64,000 bases of DNA. It comes from Leclercia adecarboxylata (GTDB lineage Bacteria > Pseudomonadota > Gammaproteobacteria > Enterobacterales > Enterobacteriaceae). Under the pieces are notes generated by a model. The model saw only the letters and a program-made list of their open reading frames with translations. It was not told the origin of the DNA and searched no databases. Position 1 is the stretch's first letter. Each line of letters starts with the position of its first letter. Positions 1 through 9,910 of this stretch are shown here, in pieces. The translations under genes were made by a program, and so were the position numbers. The DNA lies in NCBI GenBank assembly GCA_901472455.1, contig LR590464.1, positions 434,001-498,000 of the forward strand, read 5' to 3'.

Positions 1-59
1 AAGAAGAGTTAGAGAAAAAGAAAAATATGGGCTACTAAGCCTTAACCCCTCACCCCTGC

Positions 60-500
60 CCTCTCCCCATAGGGGAGAGGGAGAAAGGCGGGTTGGGCAG
101 AAAATTAAAGCCTGCACCATCAATTCCCTCTTCCCATAGAAGAGAGGGAGAAAGGCGGGTTGGGCAGGAAATTAAAGCCTGGCACGTTCAATTCCCTCTT
201 CTCATAGAGGAGAGGGGGAAAGGCGGGTTGGGCAGAAAATTAAAGCCTGCACCATCAATTCCCTCTTCTCATAGAGGAGAGGGGAAAAGGCGGATTGGGC
301 AGAAAAGTAAAGCCTGGCACCATCAATTCCCTCTTCTCATAGAGGAGAGGGGGAAAGGCGGGTTGGGCAGAAAATTAAAGCCTGCACTATCAATTCCCTC
401 TTCTCATAGAGGAGAGGGAGAAAGGCGGGTTGGGCAGAAAATTAAAGATTTGCACGATCAATTCCCTCTCCCCTCCGGGGAGAGGGTTAGGGTGAGGGGG
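60..500. repeat. Tandem array of ~67-bp hairpin repeats upstream of ytfR
   Basis: Six units with a period of 67-68 bp; the conserved core AAAGGCGG recurs near 84, 151, 219, 286, 354 and 421. Each unit carries an inverted repeat of the CCCTCT...AGAGGG type, so the transcript would form a row of hairpins. The last hairpin ends a few bases before the ytfR start. Bases 1-59 hold the start of the same repeat family and no gene. In relatives the binding-protein gene ytfQ lies just upstream, which would place the array between ytfQ and ytfR. Confidence 0.85.
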
Positions 501-504
501 AAAT

Positions 505-2010
505 ATGACCACTGAACAACACCAGGAAATCCTCCGCACAGAGGGCTTAAGCAAATTCTTCCCCGGCGTAAAAGCTCTGGATAACGTCGATTTTAGCCTG
601 CGGCGCGGCGAGATCATGGCCCTTCTTGGGGAAAACGGCGCGGGTAAATCCACGCTGATTAAAGCTCTGACCGGCGTGTATCACGCCCGATCGCCGGCAC
701 TATCTGGCTGGAAGGCCAGGCCATTTCGCCAAAAAATACCGCCCATGCCCAGCAGCTGGGGATCGGGACGGTCTATCAGGAAGTGAACCTGCTGCCGAAC
801 ATGTCGGTCGCTGATAACCTGTTTATTGGTCGCGAGCCGCGGCGTTTTGGCTTTTTTGCGCCGCAAAGAGATGGAGGCCCGCGCCACCCGGCTGATGGAA
901 TCCTACGGCTTTTCCCTCGACGTGCGCGAACCGTTGAACCGTTTTTCGGTGGCGATGCAGCAGATCGTCGCTATCTGCCGCGCTATCGATCTCTCTGCCA
1001 AAGTGCTGATCCTCGATGAACCCACCGCCAGCCTGGATACCCAGGAGGTGGAGATGCTCTTCACCCTGATGCGTCAGCTGCGCGATCAGGGGGTGAGCCT
1101 GATTTTTGTCACCCACTTCCTCGATCAGGTCTACGAAGTGAGCGACCGCATTACCGTGCTGCGTAATGGCGGCTTTGTTGGCTGTCGCGAAACCCGCGAG
1201 CTGCCGCAAATCGAGCTGGTGAAAATGATGCTTGGCCGCGAGCTGGAGACCAACGCCCTCCAGCGTGCGGGCCGGACGCTGCTAAGTGAAAAGCCCATTG
1301 CGGCGTTCAAGGATTACGGCAAGAAAGGCACCATTGCGCCGTTTAACCTGGAAGTCCGCCCTGGCGAGATCGTCGGCCTGGCGGGGCTGTTGGGTTCAGG
1401 CCGTACCGAAACCGCAGAGGTGATCTTCGGCATTAAACCAGCCGACACCGGCACTGCGCTGATCAAAAGGCAAACCCCAGGCGCTGCGTTCGCCGCATCA
1501 GGCCTCCAGCCTCGGGATCGGCTTCTGCCCGGAAGATCGCAAAACCGACGGGATTATTGCCGCGGCCTCCGTGCGTGAAAACATTATTCTGGCCCTGCAG
1601 GCCAGCGCGGCTGGCTGCGGCCAATCCCACGTAAAGAGCAGAACGCCATTGCCGAACGCTTTATTCGCCAACTGGGGATCCGCACCCCGAGCGCCGAACA
1701 GCCCATCGAATTTCTCTCGGGCGGCAACCAGCAGAAGGTGCTGCTGTCGCGCTGGCTCCTGACCAAACCGCAGTTCCTGATCCTCGACGAGCCGACACGG
1801 GGCATCGACGTGGGGGCGCATGCGGAGATTATCCGCCTGATCGAAACGCTCTGCGCCGACGGCCTGGCGCTACTGGTGATCTCCTCGGAACTGGAGGAGT
1901 TGGTGGGCTATGCCGATCGCGTGATCATCATGCGTGACCGGCAGCAGGTGGCCGAGATCCCGCTGGACGGGCTGTCCGTTCCGGCAATCATGAACGCCAT
2001 TGCGGCATAA
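505..2010 (+). CDS. ytfR: Galactofuranose ABC transporter, ATP-binding protein YtfR (frame broken)
   Basis: Cytoplasmic ATPase that powers uptake of galactofuranose through YtfT/YjfF. Two fused nucleotide-binding domains are visible. The first has Walker [10 protein letters not shown] (about residues 42-50) and Walker [13 protein letters not shown]. The second has a degenerate Walker A (GLLGSGRTE), signature LSGGNQQ and Walker [13 protein letters not shown], the usual asymmetry of sugar ABC ATPases. The protein is nearly identical to E. coli YtfR (about 500 residues), but the reading frame switches near 690, 850, 1470-1500 and 1605. All pieces together cover the family without gaps, so single-base indels are more likely than decay. 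The stop lies 10 bp before ytfT, in the conserved order ytfR-ytfT-yjfF. Confidence 0.93.
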
Positions 2011-2020
2011 GGAGTAGATC

Positions 2021-3046
2021 GTGATGCCACGTTCGCTGACTCAAACTGGCGAGCCGAAACGCCGCTTCCGCTGGCCCACCGGGACGCCGCAAATCATTGC
2101 GCTGCTGCTGGTGTTACTGGTGGATAGCCTCGTTTCGCCGCATTTCTATCAGATTATCCTTCAGGATGGCCGCCTGTTCGGCAGCCCGATTGATATCTTA
2201 AACCGCGCGGCCCCGGTGGCCCTGCTGGCGATTGGCATGACCCTGGTGATCGCCACTGGCGGTATCGACCTGTCGGTAGGGGCGGTGATGGCTATCGCGG
2301 GCGCCACAGCGGCCTCGATGACCGTGGCCGGACACAGCCTGCCGGTGGTGCTGCTGGTGACCCTGGGAACGGGCGTGCTGGCGGGGTTGTGGAACGGCAT
2401 CCTGGTGGCGATCCTCAAAATACAGCCCTTCGTTGCCACCCTGATCCTGATGGTGGCCGGACGCGGGGTGGCGCAGCTGATCACCTCCGGGCAGATCGTC
2501 ACCTTTAACGCCCCCAATCTGGCATGGATCGGCAGCGGTTCGCTGCTGTTCTTCCCGACGCCAGTGATTATCGTGGTGGTGACGCTGATTGCGTTTTGGC
2601 TGTTCACCCGTAAAACCGCCCTCGGGATGTTCATTGAAGCGGTGGGGATTAACATTCGCGCGGCGAAAAACGCCGGGGTCAGCACCCGCCTGATGGTGAT
2701 GCTGACCTACGTCTTAAGCGGGGTCTGCGCCGCCATTGCCGGGATCATTGTCGCGGCCGATATACGCGGGGCCGACGCCAACAACGCGGGCCTGTGGCTG
2801 GAGCTGGATGCGATCCTCGCGGTAGTCATCGGCGGCGGGTCGCTGATGGGCGGGCGCTTTAACCTGCTGCTGTCGGTGATTGGCGCGCTGATTATCCAGG
2901 GAATGAACACCGGGATCCTGCTGTCTGGTTTCTCGCCCGAGTTAAACCAGGTGGTGAAAGCGGTAGTGGTACTCTGCGTGCTGATCGTCCAGTCGCCGCG
3001 CTTTATCAGTCTTATTAAGGGGATGCGTGGCCATGATAAAACGTAA
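2021..3046 (+). CDS. ytfT: Galactofuranose ABC transporter permease YtfT
   Basis: Inner-membrane permease of the ytfQRT-yjfF system, of the ribose/xylose-type permease family (BPD_transp_2). The 341-residue frame is intact and matches E. coli YtfT in length and sequence. It shows many hydrophobic spans and the family block ATGGIDLSVGAVMAIAG (about residues 80-97). Translation may start at GTG 2021 or at ATG 2024; GGAG lies just upstream. Its 3' end overlaps the start of yjfF by 14 bp, which suggests translational coupling between the two membrane subunits. Confidence 0.95.
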   Translation: MMPRSLTQTGEPKRRFRWPTGTPQIIALLLVLLVDSLVSPHFYQIILQDGRLFGSPIDILNRAAPVALLAIGMTLVIATGGIDLSVGAVMAIAGATAASMTVAGHSLPVVLLVTLGTGVLAGLWNGILVAILKIQPFVATLILMVAGRGVAQLITSGQIVTFNAPNLAWIGSGSLLFFPTPVIIVVVTLIAFWLFTRKTALGMFIEAVGINIRAAKNAGVSTRLMVMLTYVLSGVCAAIAGIIVAADIRGADANNAGLWLELDAILAVVIGGGSLMGGRFNLLLSVIGALIIQGMNTGILLSGFSPELNQVVKAVVVLCVLIVQSPRFISLIKGMRGHDKT

Positions 3047-4034
3047 TTTACCGTTAATGATCACCCTGGGCGTGTTCGTGCTGGGCTATCTCTACTGTCT
3101 GACGCAATTCCCCGGTTTTGCCTCGACGCGTGTGATCTGCAACATCCTGACCGATAACGCCTTTCTTGGGATCATCGCCGTCGGCATGACCTTCGTGATC
3201 CTCTCCGGCGGGATCGACCTCTCCGTTGGATCAGTGATCGCCTTTACCGGCGTCTTCCTGGCGAAAGCGATCGGCTATTGGGGGATCTCCCCACTGCTGG
3301 CCTTCCCGCTGGTGCTGGTAATGGGCTGCGCCTTCGGCGCCTTTATGGGGTTGTTGATTGATGCGCTGAAGATCCCGGCGTTCATTATCACCCTCGCCGG
3401 GATGTTCTTCCTGCGCGGCGTCAGCTATCTGGTGTCGGAAGAGTCGATCCCGATTAACCATCCGGTTTACGACACGCTCTCCAGCCTGGCGTGGAAAATT
3501 CCCGGCGGCGGCCGTCTGAGTATTCTCGGGCTGGTGATGCTGGGCGTGGTGGTGATCGGTATTTTCCTCGCCCACCGTACCCGCTTCGGTAACGAGGTAT
3601 ACGCCATCGGCGGCAGCGCGACCTCTGCCAACCTGATGGGCATCTCCACCCGCAGCACCACCATCCGTATCTATATGCTCTCAACCGGGCTGGCGACGCT
3701 GGCGGGGATTGTCTTCTCCATCTATACCCAGGCAGGCTATGCCCTGGCGGGTGTGGGCGTTGAGCTGGACGCGATTGCCTCGGTGGTGATTGGCGGCACG
3801 CTGCTGAGCGGCGGGGTCGGCACGGTGCTGGGGACGCTGTTTGGCGTGGCGATCCAGGGGCTGATCCAAACCTATATCAACTTCGACGGCACGCTGAGTT
3901 CCTGGTGGACCAAGATTGCGATAGGCATCCTGCTGTTTATCTTTATCGCCCTGCAGCGCGGCCTGACGGTGCTCTGGGAGAACCGCCAAAGCTCGCCTGT
4001 CACCCGCGTGAGCACAACGACCAGCAAGGGATAA
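3033..4034 (+). CDS. yjfF: Galactofuranose ABC transporter permease YjfF
   Basis: Second inner-membrane permease, which would pair with YtfT. The start is placed at ATG 3033 (MIKRNLPLM) because the E. coli protein begins there; an in-frame GTG at 3027 would add two residues. About 333 residues, intact, with the paralogous motif SGGIDLSVGSVIAF also found in YtfT. It is the last gene of the transporter operon. In E. coli it is followed directly by fbp; here a chemoreceptor and a LysR remnant are inserted between them. Confidence 0.95.
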   Translation: MIKRNLPLMITLGVFVLGYLYCLTQFPGFASTRVICNILTDNAFLGIIAVGMTFVILSGGIDLSVGSVIAFTGVFLAKAIGYWGISPLLAFPLVLVMGCAFGAFMGLLIDALKIPAFIITLAGMFFLRGVSYLVSEESIPINHPVYDTLSSLAWKIPGGGRLSILGLVMLGVVVIGIFLAHRTRFGNEVYAIGGSATSANLMGISTRSTTIRIYMLSTGLATLAGIVFSIYTQAGYALAGVGVELDAIASVVIGGTLLSGGVGTVLGTLFGVAIQGLIQTYINFDGTLSSWWTKIAIGILLFIFIALQRGLTVLWENRQSSPVTRVSTTTSKG

Positions 4035-4056
4035 CTTGCTGAATTTTCGCAATGTC

Positions 4057-4083
4057 TAAATCTTTTCCGGTAGCGGCCGATAA
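4057..4083 (+). promoter_or_regulatory. Sigma-28 (FliA) promoter for the chemoreceptor
   Basis: TAAA at 4057-4060 and GCCGATAA at 4076-4083 are separated by exactly 15 bp, the FliA consensus. The site is 44 bp before the chemoreceptor start codon, so the gene should belong to the flagellar class 3 regulon. Confidence 0.85.
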
Positions 4084-4127
4084 CCCTTAATTCTGTCCAG
4101 ATTTATCTCGCTACCGGAAATTACATC

Positions 4128-5697
4128 ATGCTTAAAACGCTATCGATTCGTACCGGCTTGCTTTCGTTACTGGCCGTCATGACCCTCCTGCTGCTGCTCG
4201 TCAGCGGTATCGGCATTTATGCCCTCACACAAAGTTCCGCTTCACTGCAGCGCATTAATCATCTTCAGGGTGAACAGCTGGTGCAGCTTAACTCGGGCTA
4301 CACCCTGATCCTGCGCGCGCGCAACGAAGCAGGGCAGGCCGTGCGCATGATGGAGGTGGGTCTGCTGGATGACGCCGCAAAAGCGGTGAAAAACATCAAT
4401 GATGAAATCACGCAGGCACAAACCACGTTGAAAAACGTGATCGATAGCGGGGTAAACGATCCCGAAGGCGAACTGCTGCTGAAGAAGGTTGCGGCAAGCC
4501 TCGCAGCCTATAACGACCAGGGGATCGTGCCGATGCAGAACGCGCTAAAAGAGCAGAGCGCGGATGCCTATTACGATCTGCTGGAGAACCATCTGGTGCC
4601 GGTGGCACGTCAGTTTGATAACGACATGCAGGCCTTCCAGACCTGGAGCAACAGCCGTGGTAAAGCCGAAGTGGGCGGCGGTGCAGGCCAGTAAAAACCG
4701 GGTAATGATGCTGATTATCGTCGCCGCGCTGCTGACGCGGGGATCATTGTGCTGGCCTGGCTGGCACTGCGTCATATGCTCCTGAAGCCGCTCTCCACCT
4801 CTATCGCCCAGCTTGAACACGTGGCTGCCGGGGATTTGACCCACACTCTGCCTGTGCCCGCAAGCCAGGAGTTTAACCGCCTGAATGCCGCCATCGAAGC
4901 GATGCGCCAGTCGCTGATGGGATCGGTGCTGCGCGTGCGCGATGCCAGTTCCCAGATCGACACCGGCAGCCGGGAGCTGACCGCCGGCAACATGCATCTT
5001 GCCCAGCGCACCGAATCCACCGCCACCTCGCTGGGAGCAGACCGCAGCCAGCATGGAAGAACTTACGGCCACGGTGAAACAGAACGCCCATAACGCCGAG
5101 CAGGCACATCAGGTGGCGAAGACGATGTCTGATACCGCTGATCGCGGCAGCGAAATGGTGTGCTACGTGATTGAGAAGATGCGCGATATCTCCGGCAGCG
5201 CCGACCGTATCGCCGATATTCTCAGCGTTATCGACGGCATTGCCTTCCAGACCAATATCCTGGCGCTCAACGCCTCGGTAGAGGCCGCCCGTGCGGGTGA
5301 GCAGGGCCGTGGTTTTGCGGTGGTGGCCGGTGAAGTGCGTATACTCGCCAGCCGCAGCGCCGATGCGGCAAAAGAGATCCGCACCCTGATCAGCGACTCG
5401 CAGTCACACGTCAGCGAAGGCAGCGAGCTGGCGCAGCAGGCGGGTGAAACCATGGATGAGATCGCCAGCGAGGTTATGCGCATGACTCGCCTGATGCGTG
5501 AGATTGCTAACGCATCGCACGAGCAGAGCAGGGCATTGAGCAGGTTAATATTGCGGTCAATCAGATGGACGAAACCGCCCAGCAAAACGCGGCGCTGGTC
5601 CAGCAGTCTTCCGCCGCGACGCGCTCGCTGGGAAGAGCAGTCGCGCGAGCTTATCGAGGCGATGTCATCGTTTAAACTGTCGATGCAACAGGCGTAG
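4128..5697 (+). CDS. Methyl-accepting chemotaxis protein (frame broken)
   Basis: Transmembrane chemoreceptor that would signal to CheA/CheW. In order: a short cytoplasmic start, a first membrane span (residues about 10-32), a periplasmic four-helix-type sensor domain, a second span (near 4700-4770), a HAMP domain ([20 protein letters not shown]) and the cytoplasmic signalling hairpin with the near-invariant tip around [20 protein letters not shown]. The frame switches near 4675-4740, 5030 and 5530-5630; joined pieces give a normal Tar/Tsr-like length. The C-terminus (KLSMQQA) lacks the NWETF pentapeptide that tethers CheR/CheB, so it should be a low-abundance type receptor. The ligand cannot be read from the sequence. 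Its end overlaps an antisense LysR fragment. Confidence 0.9.
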
Positions 5698-6029
5698 CAT
5701 CATCACATTCCGGCGCTGTAACAGGCGCCGAATGCTCTCACCCATGGACGGCGCATTGGCGATCTGGTCATGGATCAAGCCCCAGCAGTTTTTCCATCTC
5801 AACGGTCAAGTGCAGCGCATAAGGCGTTGGCTCCAGAAACAAACCCTTGGCGGGTAAACAGCGGCACATTAAAAAGCATCCCAAAGCGTTTCAGCGCCAT
5901 GCTCACGGCCGGTCTGGACATATCAAGACGTAAAGAGGCTTTGGCCATACTCCCGCACCTGACAACTTCAATAAAGATCGGAATCAGATTGAGGTCGATC
6001 CCAGTAGCTGCGCGAGAGAGATTTTTCAT
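5665..6029 (-). pseudogene. Truncated LysR-family regulator (N-terminal part only)
   Basis: The first 60 or so residues are a LysR winged helix-turn-helix (LNLIPIFIEVVRCGSMAKA, SRPAVSMALKRF). The frame is interrupted twice. Removing one G from the run read as CAAGGG on the coding strand, and one G from the later GGGG, restores RQGLFLEPTPYALHLTVEME and then GLIHDQIANAP through to a stop at 5665. Even repaired it is only about 120 residues, against about 300 for the family, so the effector domain is missing. Its 3' end runs 33 bp into the chemoreceptor gene on the other strand. It is probably a remnant, or a DNA-binding-only protein. Confidence 0.6.
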
Positions 6030-6175
6030 TTCTGCGAATTTCCGTTGAACACACTTTGAACGACATAATGATGACGGATTGATTCAGCGGGTTACAGCAG
6101 CATTTTATATAGTTTTATAGCGAAAAAGGTATAAATCACTGGGGAAATAAAAGGGGCCGGATAGCTGGAGGAGTC

Positions 6176-6585
6176 CCTGGTAAGTGTCTTGTCCTTAAAG
6201 CAATAAAATAGTACCGATTTAATAAATGGCTTACAGCGACTCCCTGGTCCGGGCTGAAAATCGCCGAAGCGTTCCGAAAGGCCGGGGCGAGGCGCAGGAC
6301 GCGCCGAGAGGGCATAGCCTGCAGGGATTGCAGGCTGGTGCCCGACCCGAAAGCCTGGAGGAATAAGCTGAGGGTACCGCGAAGCGGCGATTTTCTTTGC
6401 CGGGAGCCGGGATTGTGAAGGGGGCGGCGGCGAGCCCCCTTCACACGTTCACGGGTGACGCGGCTGACAGAGAAGTGCTGAACGTAAAGTGAACGGAACA
6501 ACCACCTTAGTCGCATGCTCCCCCTCACCCCAGCCCTCTCCCCCAAAGAGGAGAGGGAGCCGACCGTGCCAATATTGTGTGGGGA
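6176..6585 (+). repeat. Dispersed structured element, copy 1
   Basis: About 300-400 bp closely similar to 39276-39690, in the same orientation. The core (about 6250-6500) can fold as RNA. A closing stem pairs GAAAATCGCCG with CGGCGATTTTC. Inside are the GGCGC/GCGCC hairpin and an arm pairing GGGCA/TGCCC and AGCCTGCA/TGCAGGCT. Beyond the closing stem come a long hairpin (GTGAAGGGGG with CCCCCTTCAC) and a stem CGTTCAC/GTGAACG. A CCCTCACC...GAGAGGG hairpin and the motif GCCGACCGTGCCAATAT follow. Apart from this element, 6030-6625 contains no gene I can support. Confidence 0.75.
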
Positions 6586-6625
6586 TGCTTCAGGCCAGCT
6601 GGCCCCTTTTTCTCAAACTAACACA

Positions 6626-7626
6626 TCAGGCATCCGGGTATTCCCGGATTAAGCGCTCGACGTCTTCCACCATATGATCGTTGCCGACGAAGAAACGAAC
6701 GGCGCTGGTGCAGGCTTTCAGGGGATGATATCCATGATCCGCTCTTTACCGTCGCTGGCTTTACCGCCCGCCTGTTCAGCGAGGAAGGCCATCGGGTTGC
6801 ACTCATACAGCAGACGCAGCTTACCTTCCGGGTGGCTGGCGGTGCTTGGGTAGAGATAGATGCCGCCTTTCAGCAGGTTGCGGTGGAAATCCGCTACCAG
6901 GGAGCCGATATAACGGGAGGTATAAGGACGCTGGGTGGCTTTATCCTCTTCCTGGCAGAATTTGATGTATTTCTTCACGCCCGCCGGGAATTTGATGTAA
7001 TTCCCTTCGTTGATGGAGTAGGTGCTGCCTTTCTGCGGGTAGCGCATGCGCTCCTGGCAGAGACAGAACACGCCCAACGACGGATCGTACGTAAAGGCAT
7101 GCACCCGCAGCCGGTGGTGTAAACCAAGCATGGTGGAGGAGCCGTAAACCACATAGCCCGCGGCAACCTGCTTGTTGCCCGGCTGCAGGAAGTCTTCTTC
7201 GGTAACCGGCGTGCCGACAGGGGTAACGCGGCGGTAAATGGAGAAGATCGTGCCGACAGAGACGTTAACGTCGATGTTGGAGGAGCCATCCAGCGGATCC
7301 ATCAGAACGACATATTTTGCGTGTTCACACCCTTCAAAGACCACGATTTCGTCTTCTTCTTCAGAGGCGATCCCCGCAACGATGTCGCGTGCGCGCAGTG
7401 CAGCTTTGAGTTTTTCATTCGCGAACAGATCGAGTTTTTGTTGAACTTCGCCCTGCACGTTTTCAGCACCGCTGGCACCCAGGATATCGACCAGACCGGC
7501 CTTATTGATATCGCGATGGATGATCTTGGCGCCCAGCTTTATTGCCGACAACAAAGCAGTGAGTTCACCGGTAGCATGCGAGAACTCGTGCTGCTTTTCG
7601 ACAATAAATTCACCTAACGTTTTCAT
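6626..7626 (-). CDS. fbp: Fructose-1,6-bisphosphatase class 1 (frame broken)
   Basis: Hydrolyses fructose 1,6-bisphosphate to fructose 6-phosphate in gluconeogenesis; cytoplasmic, Mg-dependent, AMP-inhibited. The metal-site motif [11 protein letters not shown] and the substrate region [21 protein letters not shown] are present. The main frame stops early at 6718 (MDIIP), but the next residues continue in other frames as ESLHQRRSF, then [20 protein letters not shown], ending at 6626, which gives the normal 332-residue length. Near 7115-7130 a short block reads LGLHHRLR where the family has LVYTTGCG: one inserted and one deleted base cancel out and hide a local frameshift. Divergent from mpl. 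Confidence 0.93.
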
Positions 7627-7806
7627 AACACCTTCCCTGCATTGGATGTTGAGTAAAGTTGTTGATGCCCCAACAATCTTAACAAACTTTCAAATCTTCG
7701 CGCAGAGGTGAATCGCGCCAGCAACATACAGATTTCGCTGAAATGCGTTTCTCTGCCGCAGACATATGCGTAAAATGTGCGCCACATTGAAGAAGGATAG
7801 TGACGT

Positions 7807-9184
7807 ATGCGCATTCATATATTGGGGATTTGTGGCACTTTCATGGGCGGCCTGGCTATGCTGGCGCGCTCTTTGGGCCATGAAGTGACAGGTTCGGACG
7901 CCAATGTGTATCCGCCTATGAGCACGCTGCTGGAAAACCAGGGCATTGATCTTATTCAGGGTTACGATGCCAGCCAGCTGGATCCGCAGCCGGATCTGGT
8001 GATCATCGGCAACGCCATGACCCGTGGAAATCCATGCGTGGAAGCCGTGCTGGAAAGGAATATTCCCTACATGTCAGGCCCGCAGTGGCTGCATGACTTT
8101 GTGCTACGCGATCGCTGGGTTGTTGCTGTTGCGGGCACGCACGGCAAAACCACCACCGCCGGAATGGCGACCTGGATCCTGGAAGCCTGCGGCTACAAGC
8201 CAGGCTTTGTGATCGGTGGCGTACCGGGGAATTTCGAGGTTTCTGCCCGCCTGGGCGACAGCCCGTTTTTTGTCATCGAAGCAGACGAATACGACTGCGC
8301 CTTCTTTGATAAGCGCTCTAAATTTGTTCACTACTGCCCGCGCACGCTGATCCTCAACAACCTTGAGTTCGATCACGCGGACATCTTCGATGACCTGAAA
8401 GCGATTCAGAAGCAGTTCCACCACCTGGTGCGTATCGTGCCGGGCCAGGGGCGCATCATCCTGCCGGAAAACGACGTCAACCTGAAGCAGACTATGGCGA
8501 TGGGGTGCTGGAGCGAGCAGGAGCTGGTAGGCGAGCAGGGCCACTGGCAGGCGAAAAAGCTCACCAACGACGCCTCCCAGTGGGAAGTGCTGCTGGAGGG
8601 TGAAAAAGTCGGGGGAAAGTCCACTGGGGGGCTGGTGGGGCGAACACAACATGCATAACGGCCTGATGGCGATTGCCGCAGCCCGTCATGTGGGCGTACT
8701 GCCTGCCGATGCGGCAAATGCGCTGGGATCGTTTATCAACGCCCGCCGCCGTCTTGAACTGCGCGGCGAAGCCCATGGCGTGACGGTGTATGACGATTTT
8801 GCCCATCACCCGACGGCGATCCTCGCGACGCTGGCCGCCTTGCGCGGCAAAGTGGGCGGCACGGCACGTATTCTGGCCGTACTTGAACCTCGCTCCAACA
8901 CCATGAAGATGGGCGTTTGCAAAGACGATCTCGCGCCGTCGTTAGGCCGTGCGGATGAAGTCTTCTTGCTGCAGCCGCAGCATATTCCGTGGCAGGTCGC
9001 AGAAGTGGCCGAAGCCTGCGTCCAGCCTGCGCACTGGAGTGCCGATGTGGATACGTTAGCGGAGATGGTGGTGAAAACCGCGCAGCCTGGCGATCACATT
9101 CTGGTGATGAGCAACGGCGGGTTTGGTGGGATCCATCAGAAGCTGCTGGATGGGCTGGCAAAGAAAGCAGAAGCGGCAGTGTAA
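7807..9184 (+). CDS. mpl: UDP-MurNAc:L-Ala-gamma-D-Glu-meso-DAP ligase (frame broken)
   Basis: Murein-recycling ligase that joins the tripeptide released from old peptidoglycan to UDP-MurNAc; cytoplasmic, Mur-ligase family. The N-terminal Rossmann-type GICGTFMGG, the ATP loop AGTHGKTTT (about residues 109-117) and the C-terminal block [11 protein letters not shown] are visible. The length fits the 457-residue E. coli enzyme. One disruption cluster lies at 8610-8640, where several extra bases turn the expected GEVHWRLVGEHN into a scrambled segment; from 8645 the frame is again normal. It is transcribed away from fbp, as in E. coli. Confidence 0.93.
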
Positions 9185-9187
9185 TCT

Positions 9188-9252
9188 TTTCCCTCTCCCT
9201 GAATGAGAGAGGGAACATTCACCCCCTCGGCCCGTTGGGAAGAGGGGGAAAA
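9188..9252. repeat. CCCTCTCCC-type intergenic hairpin
   Basis: Two short hairpins of the family found throughout this window lie between the convergent ends of mpl and darP. They may serve as a bidirectional transcription end. Confidence 0.6.
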
Positions 9253-9263
9253 TAACGCGGTTT

Positions 9264-9815
9264 TTAACTTCGGCTTCCGCCAGCTCGCGCAGATACTGGA
9301 AGATCAGACGCGCAGACTTCGGCGGCTTATTCCCTTCTTTCTCTTTCCTGGCATTACGGACCAGCGTACGCAACTGCTGGCGGTCGGCGTCCGGCCACAG
9401 GTTCAGTACCTCTGCGATGGCGTCATCGCCATTATCAATCAGACGATCGCGGATCTGTTCCAGCTTGTGGAACAGGGCAACCTGCTGGTTGTGGCGGTTT
9501 TTCAGCTTATCGAGCGCCTGGCGAATAGGCTCTACGTCGCGCTGGCGCAACATTTTACCAATCAACTGAAGCTGGCGGCGACGGCCCTCTTTCTTGATAC
9601 GCTGTGCCAGTTCGATGGCGGCACGCAGATCGGGATCCAGCGGGATTTTATCCAGCGCGTTCTTACCCAGTTCTACCATTTCCGCACCAAGCTGTTTTAA
9701 CTCTTCGGCGTCGCGTTTAATTTCACTTTTACTGACCCAGATGATCTCATCATCTTCGTCTTCGATGTCATCACCGGGGAACGTCGTCGAGCCAGTCTTC
9801 GGGCTGCTTAGTCAT
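9264..9815 (-). CDS. darP: Ribosome-associated protein DarP/YjgA (frame broken)
   Basis: Small basic/acidic protein that associates with 50S ribosomal precursors and helps peptidyl-transferase-centre maturation. The start is ATG at 9815 ([13 protein letters not shown]). One extra C on the coding strand near 9777 breaks the frame right after this. The body [21 protein letters not shown] continues in another frame. Near the end one G is missing: restoring it gives LRELAEAEG and a stop at 9264-9266, the family's usual end (about 183 residues). Without that correction the frame would run on through the hairpin repeat and into mpl antisense. It is convergent with mpl and divergent from pmbA. Confidence 0.88.
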
Positions 9816-9910
9816 GTCAGGCTCCTTAAAAAAAGAGGCTAATCTTACCAGTTTAGGCGCGTACTGAGAAACGGTTCTCTGTTAGACTTCAGCTAACTAC
9901 ACCTTACATT

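Noticed and set aside
60-500. CRISPR array
   Set aside because: The 67-bp units are similar over their whole length, so there are no spacers.
93-515. 140-codon open frame through the 5' repeat array
   Set aside because: Its protein is a direct translation of the 67-bp repeat (SSHRREGERRVGQ-like blocks), with no independent coding signal.
505-2010. ytfR as a decayed pseudogene
   Set aside because: Every break is a single-base indel between fully conserved blocks, and the same pattern affects genes across the whole window; sequence error is the better explanation.
6136-6546. 136-codon minus-strand frame across the structured element
   Set aside because: The element's stems explain the sequence; the second copy at 39276 does not preserve this frame.
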